Positions 1 through 10,475 of a DNA stretch of 64,000 nt are shown here, piece after piece (position 1 is the stretch's first letter; each line of letters begins with the position of its first letter). This stretch comes from Balaenoptera acutorostrata (Eukaryota > Chordata > Mammalia > Artiodactyla > Balaenopteridae), in NCBI RefSeq assembly GCF_949987535.1, contig NC_080080.1:63951006-64015005 (forward strand), read 5' to 3'. The notes under the pieces were generated by a model. That model did no database searches and was not told the DNA's origin. It saw only the letters and a program-made list of their open reading frames with translations. A program made the position numbers and the translations under genes.

Positions 1-19
1 CAGGATAGTTTTCTATAAT

Positions 20-125
20 AGGGAATGAGGCAAATGAAAGTGAAGACTGAGGTTAAGGAACTTGCCCAAACCAGTGAATGCCATAAACCAAAGATTATAT
101 TTAACTCAATGCTCTATGTCAAAAG
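20..125 (-). repeat. Possible MIR remnant
   Basis: The stretch contains GAGGTTAAGGAACTTGCCC followed by a degraded tail. This resembles the reverse complement of the middle of the MIR SINE (the segment normally followed by 'ggtcacacagctag'). No box A/B survives. The remainder of 126-187 shows nothing recognisable. The match is short, so the call is tentative. Confidence 0.4.
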
Positions 126-187
126 TTCTCTCAAGAAAAGAAAAATCACAAAGGTAACAGGAACATTTGAAATGCAGAATAATATCT

Positions 188-831
188 TTTTTAAAAATTA
201 TATCATCTGCAAACAGTGAAAATTTTACTTCGTCCTTTCCCATTTGTATCACTTTTATTTCTTTTTCTTGCCTAATTTCTCTAGCTAGGACTTTTAATAC
301 TATGTTGAACAAGAGAGGCATTCTTGTTCCTGATATTAGAGAAAAATCTTTCAATTTTTCACCATTGAGTATGATATTATCTATGGGTTAGTCATATATG
401 GCCTTTATTATGTTGAGGTACATCCCTTCTATAGCTACTTTATTGAGAGTTTTTATCAAAATGTGTGCTGAATCTTGTCAGATGCTTTTTCTGCATCTAT
501 TGAGATGATCATATGGTTTTTATCCTTCATTTTGATAATGTGGTGTATCACATTGATTGACTTGGGGGTGTTGAATCATCCTTACATCCCTGGAATAAAT
601 GCCACTTGGTCATAGAATATGAACTTTTGATGTATTGTTGAGTTCAGTTTGCTAATATTTTGTTGAAGATTTTTGCATCTATGTTCATCAGAGATATTGG
701 CCCGTAATTTTCTTTCTTGTATTGTTGTTTTTCTCTGGTTTTCATATCAGATTAATGTTGGCCTCATAAACTGAGTTAGGAAGTGTTTCCTCCTCTTCAA
801 TTTTCTGGAGGAGTTTGAGAAGGATATGTAT
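188..831 (-). mobile_element. Old LINE-1, ORF2 reverse-transcriptase segment (left part of split element)
   Basis: Read on the minus strand, this is degraded L1 ORF2 reverse transcriptase. The catalytic FADD box is encoded by the complement of 202-216. Upstream blocks corresponding to '[12 protein letters not shown]', '[13 protein letters not shown]' and '[10 protein letters not shown]' can be followed, with many substitutions and stops. It is clearly more diverged than the L1 copies at 1325-9567. The element is interrupted by a SINE at 844-1182, continues at 1195-1324, and appears to resume beyond 9568, so the younger L1s sit inside it. The lower-coordinate end (ORF2 C-terminus and 3' UTR) is absent. 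Confidence 0.85.
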
Positions 832-843
832 TAAATCTTTTTT

Positions 844-1182
844 TTTTTTTTTAAAGGATTTTCTTATTTATTTATTTATTTATTTATTTTTATTTTTGGC
901 TGTGTTGGGTCTTCGGTTCGTGCGAGGGCTTTCTCCAGTTGCGGCAAGCGGGGGCCACTCTTCATCGCGGTGCGGGGACCGCTCTTCATCGCGGTGCGCG
1001 GGCCTTTCTCTATCGCGGCCCCTCCCGTCGCGGGGCACAGGCTCCAGACGCGCAGGCTCAGCAATTGTGGCTCACGGGCCCAGCTGCTCCGTGGCATGTG
1101 GGATCTTCCCAGACCAGGGCTCGAACCCGCGTCCCCTGCATTAGCAGGCAGACTCTCAACCACTGCGCCACCAGGGAAGCCC
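844..1182 (-). mobile_element. CHR-type tRNA-derived SINE, young GC-rich form
   Basis: On the minus strand the element starts with the head GGGCTTCCCTGGTGGCGCAG and has a Pol III B box (complement of 1117-1128, GGGTTCGAGCCC). It passes through a GC-rich body with a 24-bp internal duplication (CTCTTCATCGCGGTGCG twice on the plus strand) and ends in an ATAAATAAATAAA-rich tail plus A-run. A 12-bp target-site duplication, TAAATCTTTTTT, flanks it at 832-843 and 1183-1194. Such SINEs are copied by L1 machinery. Frames of 70-110 codons here arise from the GC-rich body and are not genes. Confidence 0.93.
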
Positions 1183-1194
1183 TAAATCTTTTTT

Positions 1195-1324
1195 GAATGT
1201 TCAGTAAAATTCACCACTGAAGCCATCTGGTCCTGGACTTTTGTTTTGGAGAGTTTTTGATTACTGTTTCAATCTCTGTACCAGTGATCAGTCTATTTGG
1301 ATTTCCTGTTTCTTAATGATTCCG
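1195..1324 (-). mobile_element. Old LINE-1, ORF2 segment between SINE and nested L1s
   Basis: Continuation of the L1 at 188-831. The minus strand encodes the block around '[13 protein letters not shown]' (complement of roughly 1210-1250). The sequence stops near a 'gattccggtttt' stretch, after which the A-tail of the younger L1 begins. The next piece of the same ORF2, in the expected order, is found at 9568 after 8.2 kb of younger L1. Confidence 0.75.
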
Positions 1325-1894
1325 GTTTTTTATTCTTTTCCTTTTTTTTAAACATCTTTATTGGAGTATAATTGCTTTACAATGGTGTGTTACTTTCTGC
1401 TGTATAACAAAATGAATCAGTTATACATATACCTAAATCCCCATATCTCCTCCCTCTTGCGTCTCCCTCCCTCCCTCCCTATCCCACCCCTCTAGGTGGA
1501 CACAAAACACCGAGCTGATCTCCCTGTGCTATGCGGCTGCTTCCCACTAGCTATCTATTTTACATTTGGTAGTATATATAAGTCCATGCCACTCCCTCAT
1601 TTCGTCCCATCTTACCCTTCCCCCCCCATGTCCTCAAGTCCATTCTCTACATCTGCATCTTTATTCCTGTCCTGTCCCTAGGTTCTTCATAACCTTTTTT
1701 TTTTTTTTTGTACAGCAGGTTTTTATTAGTGATCCATTTTATACACATCAGTGTATATATGTCAATCCCAATCCCCCAATTCATCACACCACCACCCCCA
1801 CCCCCACCGCTTTCCCCCATTTGTGTCCATACGTATTTTCTCTACTTCTGTGTCTCAATTTCTGCTCTGCAAACCAGTTCATCTGTAACATTTC

Positions 1895-4800
1895 CTAGGT
1901 TCCACATATATGCGTTAATATACGATATTTGTTTTTCTCTTTCTGACTTACTTCACTCTGTATGGCAGTCTCTAGATGCATCCACGTCTCTACAAATGAC
2001 CCAATTTTGTTCCTTTCTATGGCTGAGTAATATTCCGTTGTATATATGTACCACATCTTCTTTATCCATTCATTTGTCAATGGGCATTTAGGTTGCTACC
2101 ATGATCTGGCTATTGTAAATAATGCTGCAATGAACACTGGAGTGCATGTGTCTTTTTGAATTATGGTTTTCTCAGGGTATATGTCCAGTAGTGGGATTGC
2201 TGGGTTGTATGGTAGTTCTATTTTTAGTTTTTGAAGGAACCTCCATACTGTTCTCCATAGTGGTTGTATCAGTTTACCTTCCCACCAACAGTGCAAGAGG
2301 GTTCCCTTTTCTCCACACCCTCTCCAGCATTTGTTGTTTGTAGATTTTCTGATGATACCTATTCTAACTGGTGTGAGGTGATACCTCATTGTAGTTTTGA
2401 TTTGAGTTTCTCTAACAATTAGTGATGTTGAGCAGCTTTTCATGTGCCTCTAGGCCATCTGTATGTCTTCCTTGGAGAAATCTCTATTTAAGTCTTCTGC
2501 CCATTTTTGGATTGGGTTGTTTTTTTTTTTTAATATTGAGCTGCATGAGCTGTTTATATATTTGGGAGATTAATCCTTTGGCCATTGATTCATTTGCAAA
2601 TATTTTCTCCCATTCTGAGGGTTGTCTTTTCGTCTTGTTTATGGTTTCCTTTGCTGTGCAAAAGCTTTGAAGTTTCATTAGGTCCCATTTTTTTATTTTT
2701 GTTTTTATTTCCATTAATCTAGGAGATGGATCAAAAAATATCTTGCCGTGATTTATGTCAAAGAGTGTTCTTCCTATGTTTTCCTCTAAGAGTTTTATAG
2801 TGCCCGGTCTTACATTTAGGTCTCTAATCCATTTTGAGATTAATTTTGTGTATGGTGTTAAGGAGTGTTCTAATTTCATTCACTTACATTTAGCTATCCA
2901 GTTTTCCCTGCACCACTTACTGAAGAGACTGTCTTTTCTCCATTGTATATCTTTGCCTCCTTTGTCATAGATTAGTTGACCATAGGTGCGTGGGTTTCTC
3001 TCTGGGCTTTCTATCCTGTTCCATTGATCTATATTTCTGTTTTTGTGCCAGTACCATATTGTCTTGATTACTGTAGCTTTGTAGTATAGTCTGAAGTCAG
3101 GGAGACTGATTCCTCCAGCTCCATTTTTTTCCCTCAAGACTGCTTTGGCTATTCAGGGTCTTTTCTGGCTCCATACAAATTTTAAGATTTTCTGTTCTAC
3201 TTCTGTAACAAAATGCCATTGGTAATTTGATAGGGATTGCAATGAATCTGTAGATTGCTTTGGGTAGTATAGTCATTTTCACAATATTGATTCTTCCAAT
3301 CCAAGAACATGGTATATCTCTCCATCTATTGGTATCATCTTTAATTTCTTTCATCAGTGTCTTATGGTTTTCTGCATATAGGTCTTTTGTCTCCTTAGGT
3401 AGGTTTATTCCTAGGCATTTTATAATATTTGTTGCAGTGGTAAATGGGAGTGTTTCCCTAATTTCTCTTTCAGATTTTTCATCATTAGTGTATAGGAATG
3501 CAAGAGATTTCTGTACATTAATTTTGTATCCTGCTATTTACCAAATTCATTGATTAGCTCTAGTAGTTTTCCAGTGGCATCTTTAGGATTCTCTATGTAT
3601 AGTATCATGTCATCTGCAAACAGTGACAGTTTTACTTCTTCTTTTCCAATTTGTATTCCTTTTATTTCTTTTTCTTCTCTGATTGCCGTGGCCAGGACTT
3701 CCAAAACTATGTTGAATAATAGTGGTGAGAGTGGACATCCTTGTCTTGTTCCTGATCTCAGAGGAAATGCTTTCAGTTTTCACCGTTGAGAATGACGTTT
3801 GCTGTGGGTTTGTCATATATGGCCTTTATTATGTTGAGGTAGGTTCCCTCTATGCCCACTTTCTAGAGAGTTTTTATCATAAATGGGTGTTAAATTTTGT
3901 CAAAAGCTTTTTCTGCATTTATTGAGATGATCATATGTTTTTTCTCCTTCAGTGTGTGAATATGGTTTTTCACATTGATTGATTTGTGTATGTTGAAGAA
4001 TCCTTGCATTCCTGGGATAAGCCCCACTTAATCATAGTGTATGATCATTTTAATGTACTGTTGGATTCTGTTTACTAGTATTTTGTTGAGGAATTTTGCA
4101 TCTATATTCATCAGTGATATTGGTCTGTAATTTTCTTTTTTTGTAGTACCTTTGTCTGGTTTTGGTATCAGGGTGATGGTGGCCTCATAGAATGAGTTTG
4201 GGAGTGTTCCTTCCTCTGCAATATTTTGGAAGAGTTTGAGAAGGATGGGTATTAGCTCTTCTCTAAATATTTGATAGAATTCACCTGTGAAGCCATCTGG
4301 TCCTGGACTTTTGTTTGTTTGAAGATTTTTAATCATAGTTTCAATTTCATTACTTGTGATTGGTCTGTTCATATTTTCTATTTCTTCCTGGTTCAGTCTT
4401 GGAAGGTTATACCTTCTAAGAATTTGTCCATTTCTTCCAGTTTGTCCATTTTATTGGCATAGAGTTGCTTGTAGTAGTCTCTTAGGATGCTTTGTATTTC
4501 TGTGGTGTCTGTTGTAACTTCTCCTTTTTCATTTCTAATTTTATTGATTTGAGTCTTGTCCCTCTTTTCTTGATGAGTCTGGCTAATGGTTTATCAATTT
4601 TGTTTATCTTCTCAAAGAACCAGCTTTTAGTTTTATTGATCTTTGCTATTGTTTTCTTTGTTTCTATTTCATTTATTTCTGCTCTGATCTTGATGATTTC
4701 TTCCCTTCTGCTAACTTTGGGTTTTGTTTGTTCTTCTTTCTCTACTTTCTTTAGGTGTAACGTTAGATTGTTTATTTGAGATTTTTCTTGTTTCTTGAGG

Positions 4801-5707
4801 TAGGCTTGTATAGCTATAATCTTCCCTCTTAGAACTGCTTTTGCTGCATCCCATAGGTTTTGGATCGTCGTGTTTTCATTGTCATTTGTCTCTAGGTATT
4901 TTTTGATTTCCTCTTTGATTTTTTCAGTGATCTCTTGGTTATTTAGTAACGTATTGTTTAGCCTCCATGTGTTTGTGTTTTTTACGTTTTTTCCCCTGTA
5001 CTTGATTTCTAATCTCATAGCATTGTGGTCAGAAAAGATGCTTGATATGATTTCAATTTTCTTAAATTTACTGAGGCTTGATTTGTGACCCGAGATGTGA
5101 TCTATCCTGGAGACTGTTCCGTGCGTACTTGAGAAGAAAGTATAATCTGCTCTTTTTGGATGGAATGTCCTATAAATATCAATTAAATCTATCTGGTCTA
5201 TTGTGTCATTTAAAGCTTGTGTTTCCTTATTAATTTTCTGTCTGGATGATCTGTCCATTGATGTGAGGTGTTAAAGTTCCCCACTATTATTATGTTACTG
5301 TCGATTTCCTCCTTTAGAGCTATTAGCAGTTGTCTTATGTGTTGAGGTGCTCCTATATTGGGTGCGTATGTATTTATAATTGTGATATATTCTTCTTGGA
5401 TTGTTCCCTTAATCATTATGTAGTGTCCTTCCTTGTCTCTTGTAACATTCTTTATTTTAAACTCTATTTTATCTTATATGAGTATTGCTACTCCAGCTTT
5501 CTTTTGATTTCCATTTGCATGGAATATCTTTTTCCATCCCCTAACTATCAGTCTGTATGTGTCCCTAGGTCTGAAGTGGGTCTCTTGTAGACAGCATATA
5601 GATGGGTCTTGTTTTTGTATCCATTCAACGAGCCTGTGTCTTTTGGTTGGAGCATTTAATCCATTCACGTTTAAGGTAATTATCAATAGGTATGTTCCTG
5701 TGACCAT
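1895..5707 (-). pseudogene. L1 ORF2 pseudogene (endonuclease-reverse transcriptase)
   Basis: ORF2 encodes the apurinic-like endonuclease, reverse transcriptase and a C-terminal cysteine motif used for target-primed reverse transcription. The start codon is at 5707, 58 bp after the ORF1 stop. Recognisable in order: TLNVNGL (catalytic Asn) and QETH (catalytic Glu) near the N-terminus, then VGNFNT where the family has VGDFNT; a 258-codon run at 4482-5258 (endonuclease end and linker); [14 protein letters not shown] at 4028-4372; FADDM near 3610; [19 protein letters not shown], in which the last Cys of the zinc-knuckle-like CX3CX7HX4C motif has become Gly, at 2096-2443; and a C-terminus near 1895. 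At least nine separate frames are needed to cover it, so it is dead. Confidence 0.93.
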
Positions 5708-5765
5708 TTTCTTAATTGTTTTGGGTTTGTTTTTGTAGGTCCTTTTCTTCTCTTGTGTTTCCCAC

Positions 5766-6671
5766 TTAGAGAAGTTCCTTTAGCATTTGTTGTAGAGCTG
5801 GTTTGGTGGTGCTGAATTCTCTCAGCTTTTGCTTGTCTGTAAAGCTTTTGATTTCTCCATCGAATCTGAATGAGATCCTTGCTGGGTAGAGTAATCTTGG
5901 TTGTAGGTACTTCCCTTTCATCACTTTAAATATATCATGCCACTCCCTTCTGGCTTGTAGAGTTTCTGCTGAAAAATCAGCTGTTAACCTTAAGGGAGTT
6001 CCCTTGTATGTTATTTGTCATTTTTCCCTTGCTGCTTTCAATAATTTTTCTTTGTCTTTAATTTTTGCCAGTTTGATTACTATGTGTCTCGGCGTGTTTC
6101 TCCTTGGGTTTATCCTGTATGGGACTCTCTGCACTTCCTGGACTTGGGTGGCTATTTCCTTTCCGATGTTAGGGAAGTTTTTGACTATAGTCTCTTCAAA
6201 TAATTTCTCTGGTCCTTCCTCTCTCTCTTCTCCTTCTGGGACCCCTATAACGTGAATGTTTTTGTTCTTAATGTTGTCCCAGAGGTCTCTTAGGCTGTCT
6301 TCATTTCTTTTCATTCTTTTTTCTTTATTATTTTCCACAGCTGTGAATTCCACCATTCTGTCTTCCAGGTAACTTATCCGTTTTTCTGCCTCAGTTATTC
6401 TTCTATTGATTCCTTCTAGTGTAGTTTTCATCTCAGTTATTGTATTGTTCATCTCTGTTTGTTTGTTCTTGAATTCTTCTAGGTATTTGTTAGTCATTTC
6501 TTGCATCTTCTCGATCTTTGCCTCCATTCTTTTTCCGAAGTCCTGGATCATCTTCACTATCATTATTCTGAATTCTCTTTCTGGAAGGTTGCCTATCTCC
6601 ACTTCATTTAGTTGTTTTTCTGGGGTTTTATCTTGTTCCTTCATCTGGCACATAGCTCTCTGCCTTTTCAT
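5766..6671 (-). pseudogene. L1 ORF1 pseudogene (RNA-binding chaperone), split by one stop
   Basis: ORF1 encodes the trimeric RNA-binding protein of L1. The frame opens with MKRQRAMCQMKEQ, runs through a charged heptad-rich coiled coil (about residues 45-110), then the RRM-like core (IHVIGVPEGEE, ENFPNIGKE-type block) and RVPYRINPRRNTPRHI in the C-terminal domain. A TGA at 6018-6020, probably from a CGA codon, stops it after 217 codons. The same frame appears to continue through 'LRLTADFSAETLQARREW' to a normal stop at 5766. Loss of the last quarter of the C-terminal domain should abolish function if there is no readthrough. Confidence 0.88.
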
Positions 6672-6756
6672 CTTGTCTATCTTTCTGTGAATGTGGTTTT
6701 TGTTCCACAGGCTGCAGGATTGTAGTTCTTCTTGCTTCTGCTGTCTGTCCTCTGGT

Positions 6757-9567
6757 CTTTTTTTTTTTTTTTTTTTTACATTCTATATATATGTGTTAGC
6801 ATACTGTATTTGTTTTCCTCTTTCTGACTTACTTCACTCTGTATAATAGACTCTAGGTCCATCCACCTCACTACAAATAACTCAGTTTCGTTTCTTTTTA
6901 TGGCTGAGTAATATTCCATTGTATATATGTGCCACATCTTCTTTATCCATTCATTTGGCAATGGACATGTAGGTTGATTCCATGTCCTGGCTATTATAAA
7001 TAGAGCTGCAATGAACATTGTGGTACATGACTCTTTTTGAATTATGGTTTTCTCAGGGTATATGCCCAGTAGTGGGATTGCTGGGTCGTATGGTAGTCCT
7101 ATTTTTAGATTTTAAGGAACCTCCATACTGTTCTCCATAGTGGCTGTATCAATTTACATTCCCACCAACAGTGCAAGAGTGTTCCCTTTTCTCCACACCC
7201 TCTCCAGCATTTATTGTTTCTAGATTTTCTGATGATGGCCATTCTGACCTGTGTGAGGTGATACCACATTTCAGTTTTGATTTGCATTTCTCTAATGATT
7301 ACTGATGTTGAGCATTCTTTCATGTGTTTGTTGGCAATCTGTATATCTTCTTTAGAGAAATGTCTATTTAGGTCTTCTGCCCATTTGGGGATTGGGTTGT
7401 TTGTTTTTTTGATATTGAGCTGCATGATCTGCTTGTATGTTTTGGAGATTAATCCTTTGTCAGTTGCTTCATTTGCAAATATGTTCTCTCGTTCTGAGGG
7501 TTGTCTTTTTGTCTTGTTTATGGTTTCCTTTCCTGTGCAAAAGCTTTTAAGTTTCATTAGGTCCCATTTGTTTATTTTTGTTTTTATTTCCCTTTCTCTA
7601 GGAGGTGGGTCAAAAAGGATCTTGCTCTGATTTATATCACAGAGGGTTCTGCCTATTTTTTCCTCTAAGAGTTTTATAGTGGCTGGCCTTACATTTAGGT
7701 CTTTAATCCATTTTGAGTTTATTTTTGTATATCGTGTTAGGGAGTGTTCTAAGTTCATTCTTTTACATGTAGCTGTCCAGTGTTCCCAACATCACTTAAT
7801 GAAGAGACTGTGTCTCTTCCATTGTATATTCTTGCTTCCTTTGTCATAGATTAGTTCACCATAGGTGCGTGGCTTTATCTCTGGGCTTTCTATCCTGTTC
7901 CATTGATCTCTATTTCTGTTTTTGTACCAATACCATACTGTCTTGATTACTAGAGCTTGGTAGTATAGTCTGAAGTCAGGGAGCCTGATTCCTCCAGCTC
8001 CCTTTTCCTTTCTCAAGATTGCTTGGGCTATTTGGGGTCTTCTGTTTTTCTATAGAAATTTTGAAATTTTTTGTTTTAGTTCTGTGAAAAATGCCCTTGG
8101 TAGTTTGATAAGGATTGCATTGAATCTTTAGGTTGCTTTGGGTAGCATAGTCATGTTCACAATGTTGATTCTTCCAATCCAAGAAAATGGTATATCTCTC
8201 CATCTGTTTGTATCATTTTTAATTTCTTTCATCAGTGTCTTATAGTTTTCTGCATACAGGTCTTTTGTCTCCATAGGTAGCTTTATTCTTAAGTATTTTA
8301 TAATTTTTGTTGCAGTGGTAAATGGGAGTCTTTCCTTAATTTCTGTTTCAGATTTTTCATCATTAGTGTATAGGAATGCAAGTGATTTCTGTGCATTAAT
8401 TTTGTATCCTGCTACTTTACCAGATTCATTGATTAGCTCTATTAGTTTTCTGGTGGCATCTTTAGGATTCTCTATGCAGAGTATCATGTCATCTGCAAAC
8501 AGTGACAGCTTTACTTCTTCTTTTCCAATTTGGATTCCTTTTATTTCTTTGTCTTCTCTGATTGCTGTGGCTAAACCTTCCAAAACTATGTTGAGTAATA
8601 GTGGTGAGAGTGGGCAACCTTGTCTTCTTCCTGATCTTAATGGGAATGGTTTTAGTTTTTCACTATTGAGAACGATCTTGGCTCTGGGTTTGTCATATAT
8701 GCCCTTTATTATGTTGAGGAATGTTCCCTCTGTGCCTACTTTCTGGGTGGTTTTTATCGTAAATGGATGTTGAATTTTGTTGAAAGCTTTTTCTGCATCT
8801 ATTGAGATGATCATGTGGTTTTTCTACTTCAGTTCGTTAATATGGTGTATCACATGGATTGATTTGCTTATATTGAAGAATCCTTGCATTCCTGGGATAA
8901 ACCCTACTTGACCATGGTGTATGATCTTTTAAATGTGCTGTTGGATTCTGTTTGCTAGTATTTTGTTGAGGATTTTTGTATCTATGTTCATCAGTGATAT
9001 TGCCCTGTAGTTTTCTTTCTTTGTGACATCTTTGTCTGGTTTTGGTATCAGGGTGATGGTGGCCTCGTAGAATGAGTTTCGGAGTGTTCCTCCCTCTGCT
9101 ATATTTTGGAAGAGTTTGAGAAGGGTAGGTGTTAGCTCTTCTCTAAATGTTTGATAGAATTCTCCTGTGAAGCCATCTGGTCCTGGGCTTTTGTTTATTG
9201 GAAGATTATTAATCACAGTCTCAATTTCAGCACTTGTGATTTGTCTGTTTATATTTTCTATTTTTTCCTGGTTCAGTCTCAGAAGGTCGCGTTTTTCTAA
9301 GAATGTGTCCATTTCTTCCAGGTTGTCCATTTTATTGGCATATTGTTGCTTGTAGTAATCTCTCATGATCCTTTGTATTTCTGCACTGTTTGTTGTTACT
9401 TCTCCTTTTTCATTTCTAATTCTATTGATTTGAGTCTTCTCCCTTTTTTTCTTGATGAGTCTAGCTAATGGTTTATCAATTTTGTTTAACTTTTCAAAGA
9501 ACCACCTTAGTTTTATTGATCTTTGCTCTTGTTTCCTTCATTTCTTTTTCATTTATTTCTGATCTAA
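6757..9567 (-). mobile_element. LINE-1 copy 2, 5' truncated in ORF2
   Basis: A minus-strand L1 starts with a 22-nt T-run at 6758-6779 (its A-tail) immediately after the ORF2 stop region. It therefore lacks the long 3' UTR seen in its neighbours. ORF2 runs from the C-terminus (near 6780) up to the linker before the endonuclease, where similarity stops near 9567. It abuts the 5' stub of L1 copy 1 on one side and the old L1 on the other. No target-site duplication is evident between its two ends, so either a deletion followed insertion or the two L1s were joined by rearrangement. Confidence 0.88.
6780..9560 (-). pseudogene. L1 ORF2 pseudogene, reverse transcriptase and C-terminal part
   Basis: Three long fragments survive. 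A 145-codon run at 8929-9366 covers [15 protein letters not shown] to [13 protein letters not shown] 228-codon run at 8128-8814 covers the catalytic core, with [18 protein letters not shown] and SLFADDMI all intact. A 217-codon run at 7105-7758 ends in the intact CX3CX7HX4C cysteine motif ([19 protein letters not shown]). A final 80-codon run at 6776-7018 contains the conserved [11 protein letters not shown] block. The endonuclease domain is missing because of 5' truncation, and frameshifts or stops separate the pieces. No activity is expected. Confidence 0.9.
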
Positions 9568-9870
9568 GTCAGTTTTGAAAAGTTGTGTGATTCTAAGTAT
9601 TTATTCATTTCTCCTAGGTTGTCCATTTTGTTGGTATATAGCTGTTCATAATATTCTCTTATAGCCCTTAGTATTTCTGTGGTATCTATTGTTATTTCTC
9701 CTCTTTCATGTGATTTTATCTCTCAGAGCCATCTCTTTTTTTTCTTAGTGAGTCTAGCTAACAATTTGTCAATTATGTTTATATTTTCATAGCTTTTAGT
9801 CATTGATCTTTTCTGTTGTCTTTTTAGTCTCTATTTCATTTATTTCTTCTCTAGTGTTTATTATGTCCTT
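9568..9870 (-). mobile_element. Old LINE-1, ORF2 linker segment (continues element at 188-1324)
   Basis: This is degraded L1 ORF2 corresponding to the region between endonuclease and reverse transcriptase. It aligns in order with 4390-4700 of L1 copy 1 but is much more diverged. It begins exactly where the segment ending at 1324 leaves off, supporting one old L1 split by the younger copies. A SINE with a 15-bp target duplication interrupts it at 9886. Confidence 0.8.
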
Positions 9871-9885
9871 TCTTTTACTAACTTT

Positions 9886-10225
9886 TTTTTTTTTTTTTTT
9901 TTAAAGGATTTTCTTATTTATTTATTTATTTATTATTTTTGTCTGTATTGGGTCTTCGGTTCATGCGAGGGCTTTCTCCAGTTGCGGCAAGCGGGGGCCA
10001 CTCTTCACCGCGGTGCGGGGACCGCTCTTCATCGCGGTGCGCGGGCCTTTCTCTATCGCGGCCCCTCCCATTGCGGGGCACAGGCTCCAGACGCGCAGGC
10101 TCAGCAACTGTGGCTCACGGGCCCAGCTGCTCCGTGGCATGTGGGATCTTCCCAGACCAGGGCTCGAACCCGTGTCCCCTGCATTAGCAGGCAGATTCTC
10201 AACCACTGCACCACCAGGGAAGCCC
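9886..10225 (-). mobile_element. CHR-type SINE, young GC-rich form
   Basis: This copy has the same structure as the SINE at 844-1182: GGGCTTCCCTGGTGG head (complement of the right end), B box, the 24-bp internal duplication and a TTTA-rich tail on the plus strand. It is flanked by a perfect 15-bp target-site duplication, TCTTTTACTAACTTT, at 9871-9885 and 10226-10240. The body differs from the first copy at only a few sites, mostly CpG. Confidence 0.94.
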
Positions 10226-10240
10226 TCTTTTACTAACTTT

Positions 10241-10475
10241 ATGCTTCATTTGTTCTTCATTTTCCATTTCCTTTAGGTGTAAAGTTAGATTATTTATTTG
10301 AGATTTTTCGTGTTTTCTGTAGTAAGCCTGTATTGCTATAAACTTCCCTCTTAGGACCACTTTTTCCATATCTCATAGATTTTAGTGTGTTATATTTTCA
10401 TTTTCATTTGTCTTCAGCTGTGCCCATGGGAGAAGGTGAATTCACAGTCTTCCTACTCTGCCGTCTTGGCCACAC
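10241..10475 (-). mobile_element. Old LINE-1, ORF2 segment joined to a 5'-end-like scrap
   Basis: 10241-10410 continues the old ORF2 linker (matches 4730-4900 of L1 copy 1). It then breaks. The next ~60 bp contain 'cctactctgccgtcttggcc', which resembles the extreme 5' end of mammalian L1s (ATGGCGGA-type on the sense strand). The simplest reading is an internal deletion that removed the endonuclease, ORF1 and most of the 5' UTR. The boundary with the following ORF1 unit is uncertain. Confidence 0.55.

Larger units (their letters stand above)
1325..6757 (-). mobile_element. LINE-1 copy 1, nearly complete, 5' truncated just upstream of ORF1
   Basis: Minus-strand L1. From its 3' end: an A-rich tail (complement of 1325-1349), a 3' UTR ending in the complement of 'aaacatctttattggagtataattg', a second T-run at 1695-1709 followed by a different 3' UTR module, ORF2 (about 1895-5707), a 58-bp spacer, ORF1 (5766-6671) and a short 5' UTR stub. 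The 5' end is lost at 6757, where the A-tail of the next L1 begins. Both ORFs are interrupted. The 3' UTR module at 1350-1694 matches that of the full-length copy at 17307, but the module at 1710-1893 does not, so this copy may be two stacked 3' ends. Confidence 0.92.

Noticed and set aside
2500..9400. Plus-strand hydrophobic frames such as [19 protein letters not shown] or [17 protein letters not shown]
   Set aside because: They are antisense shadows of L1 ORF2 on the minus strand.
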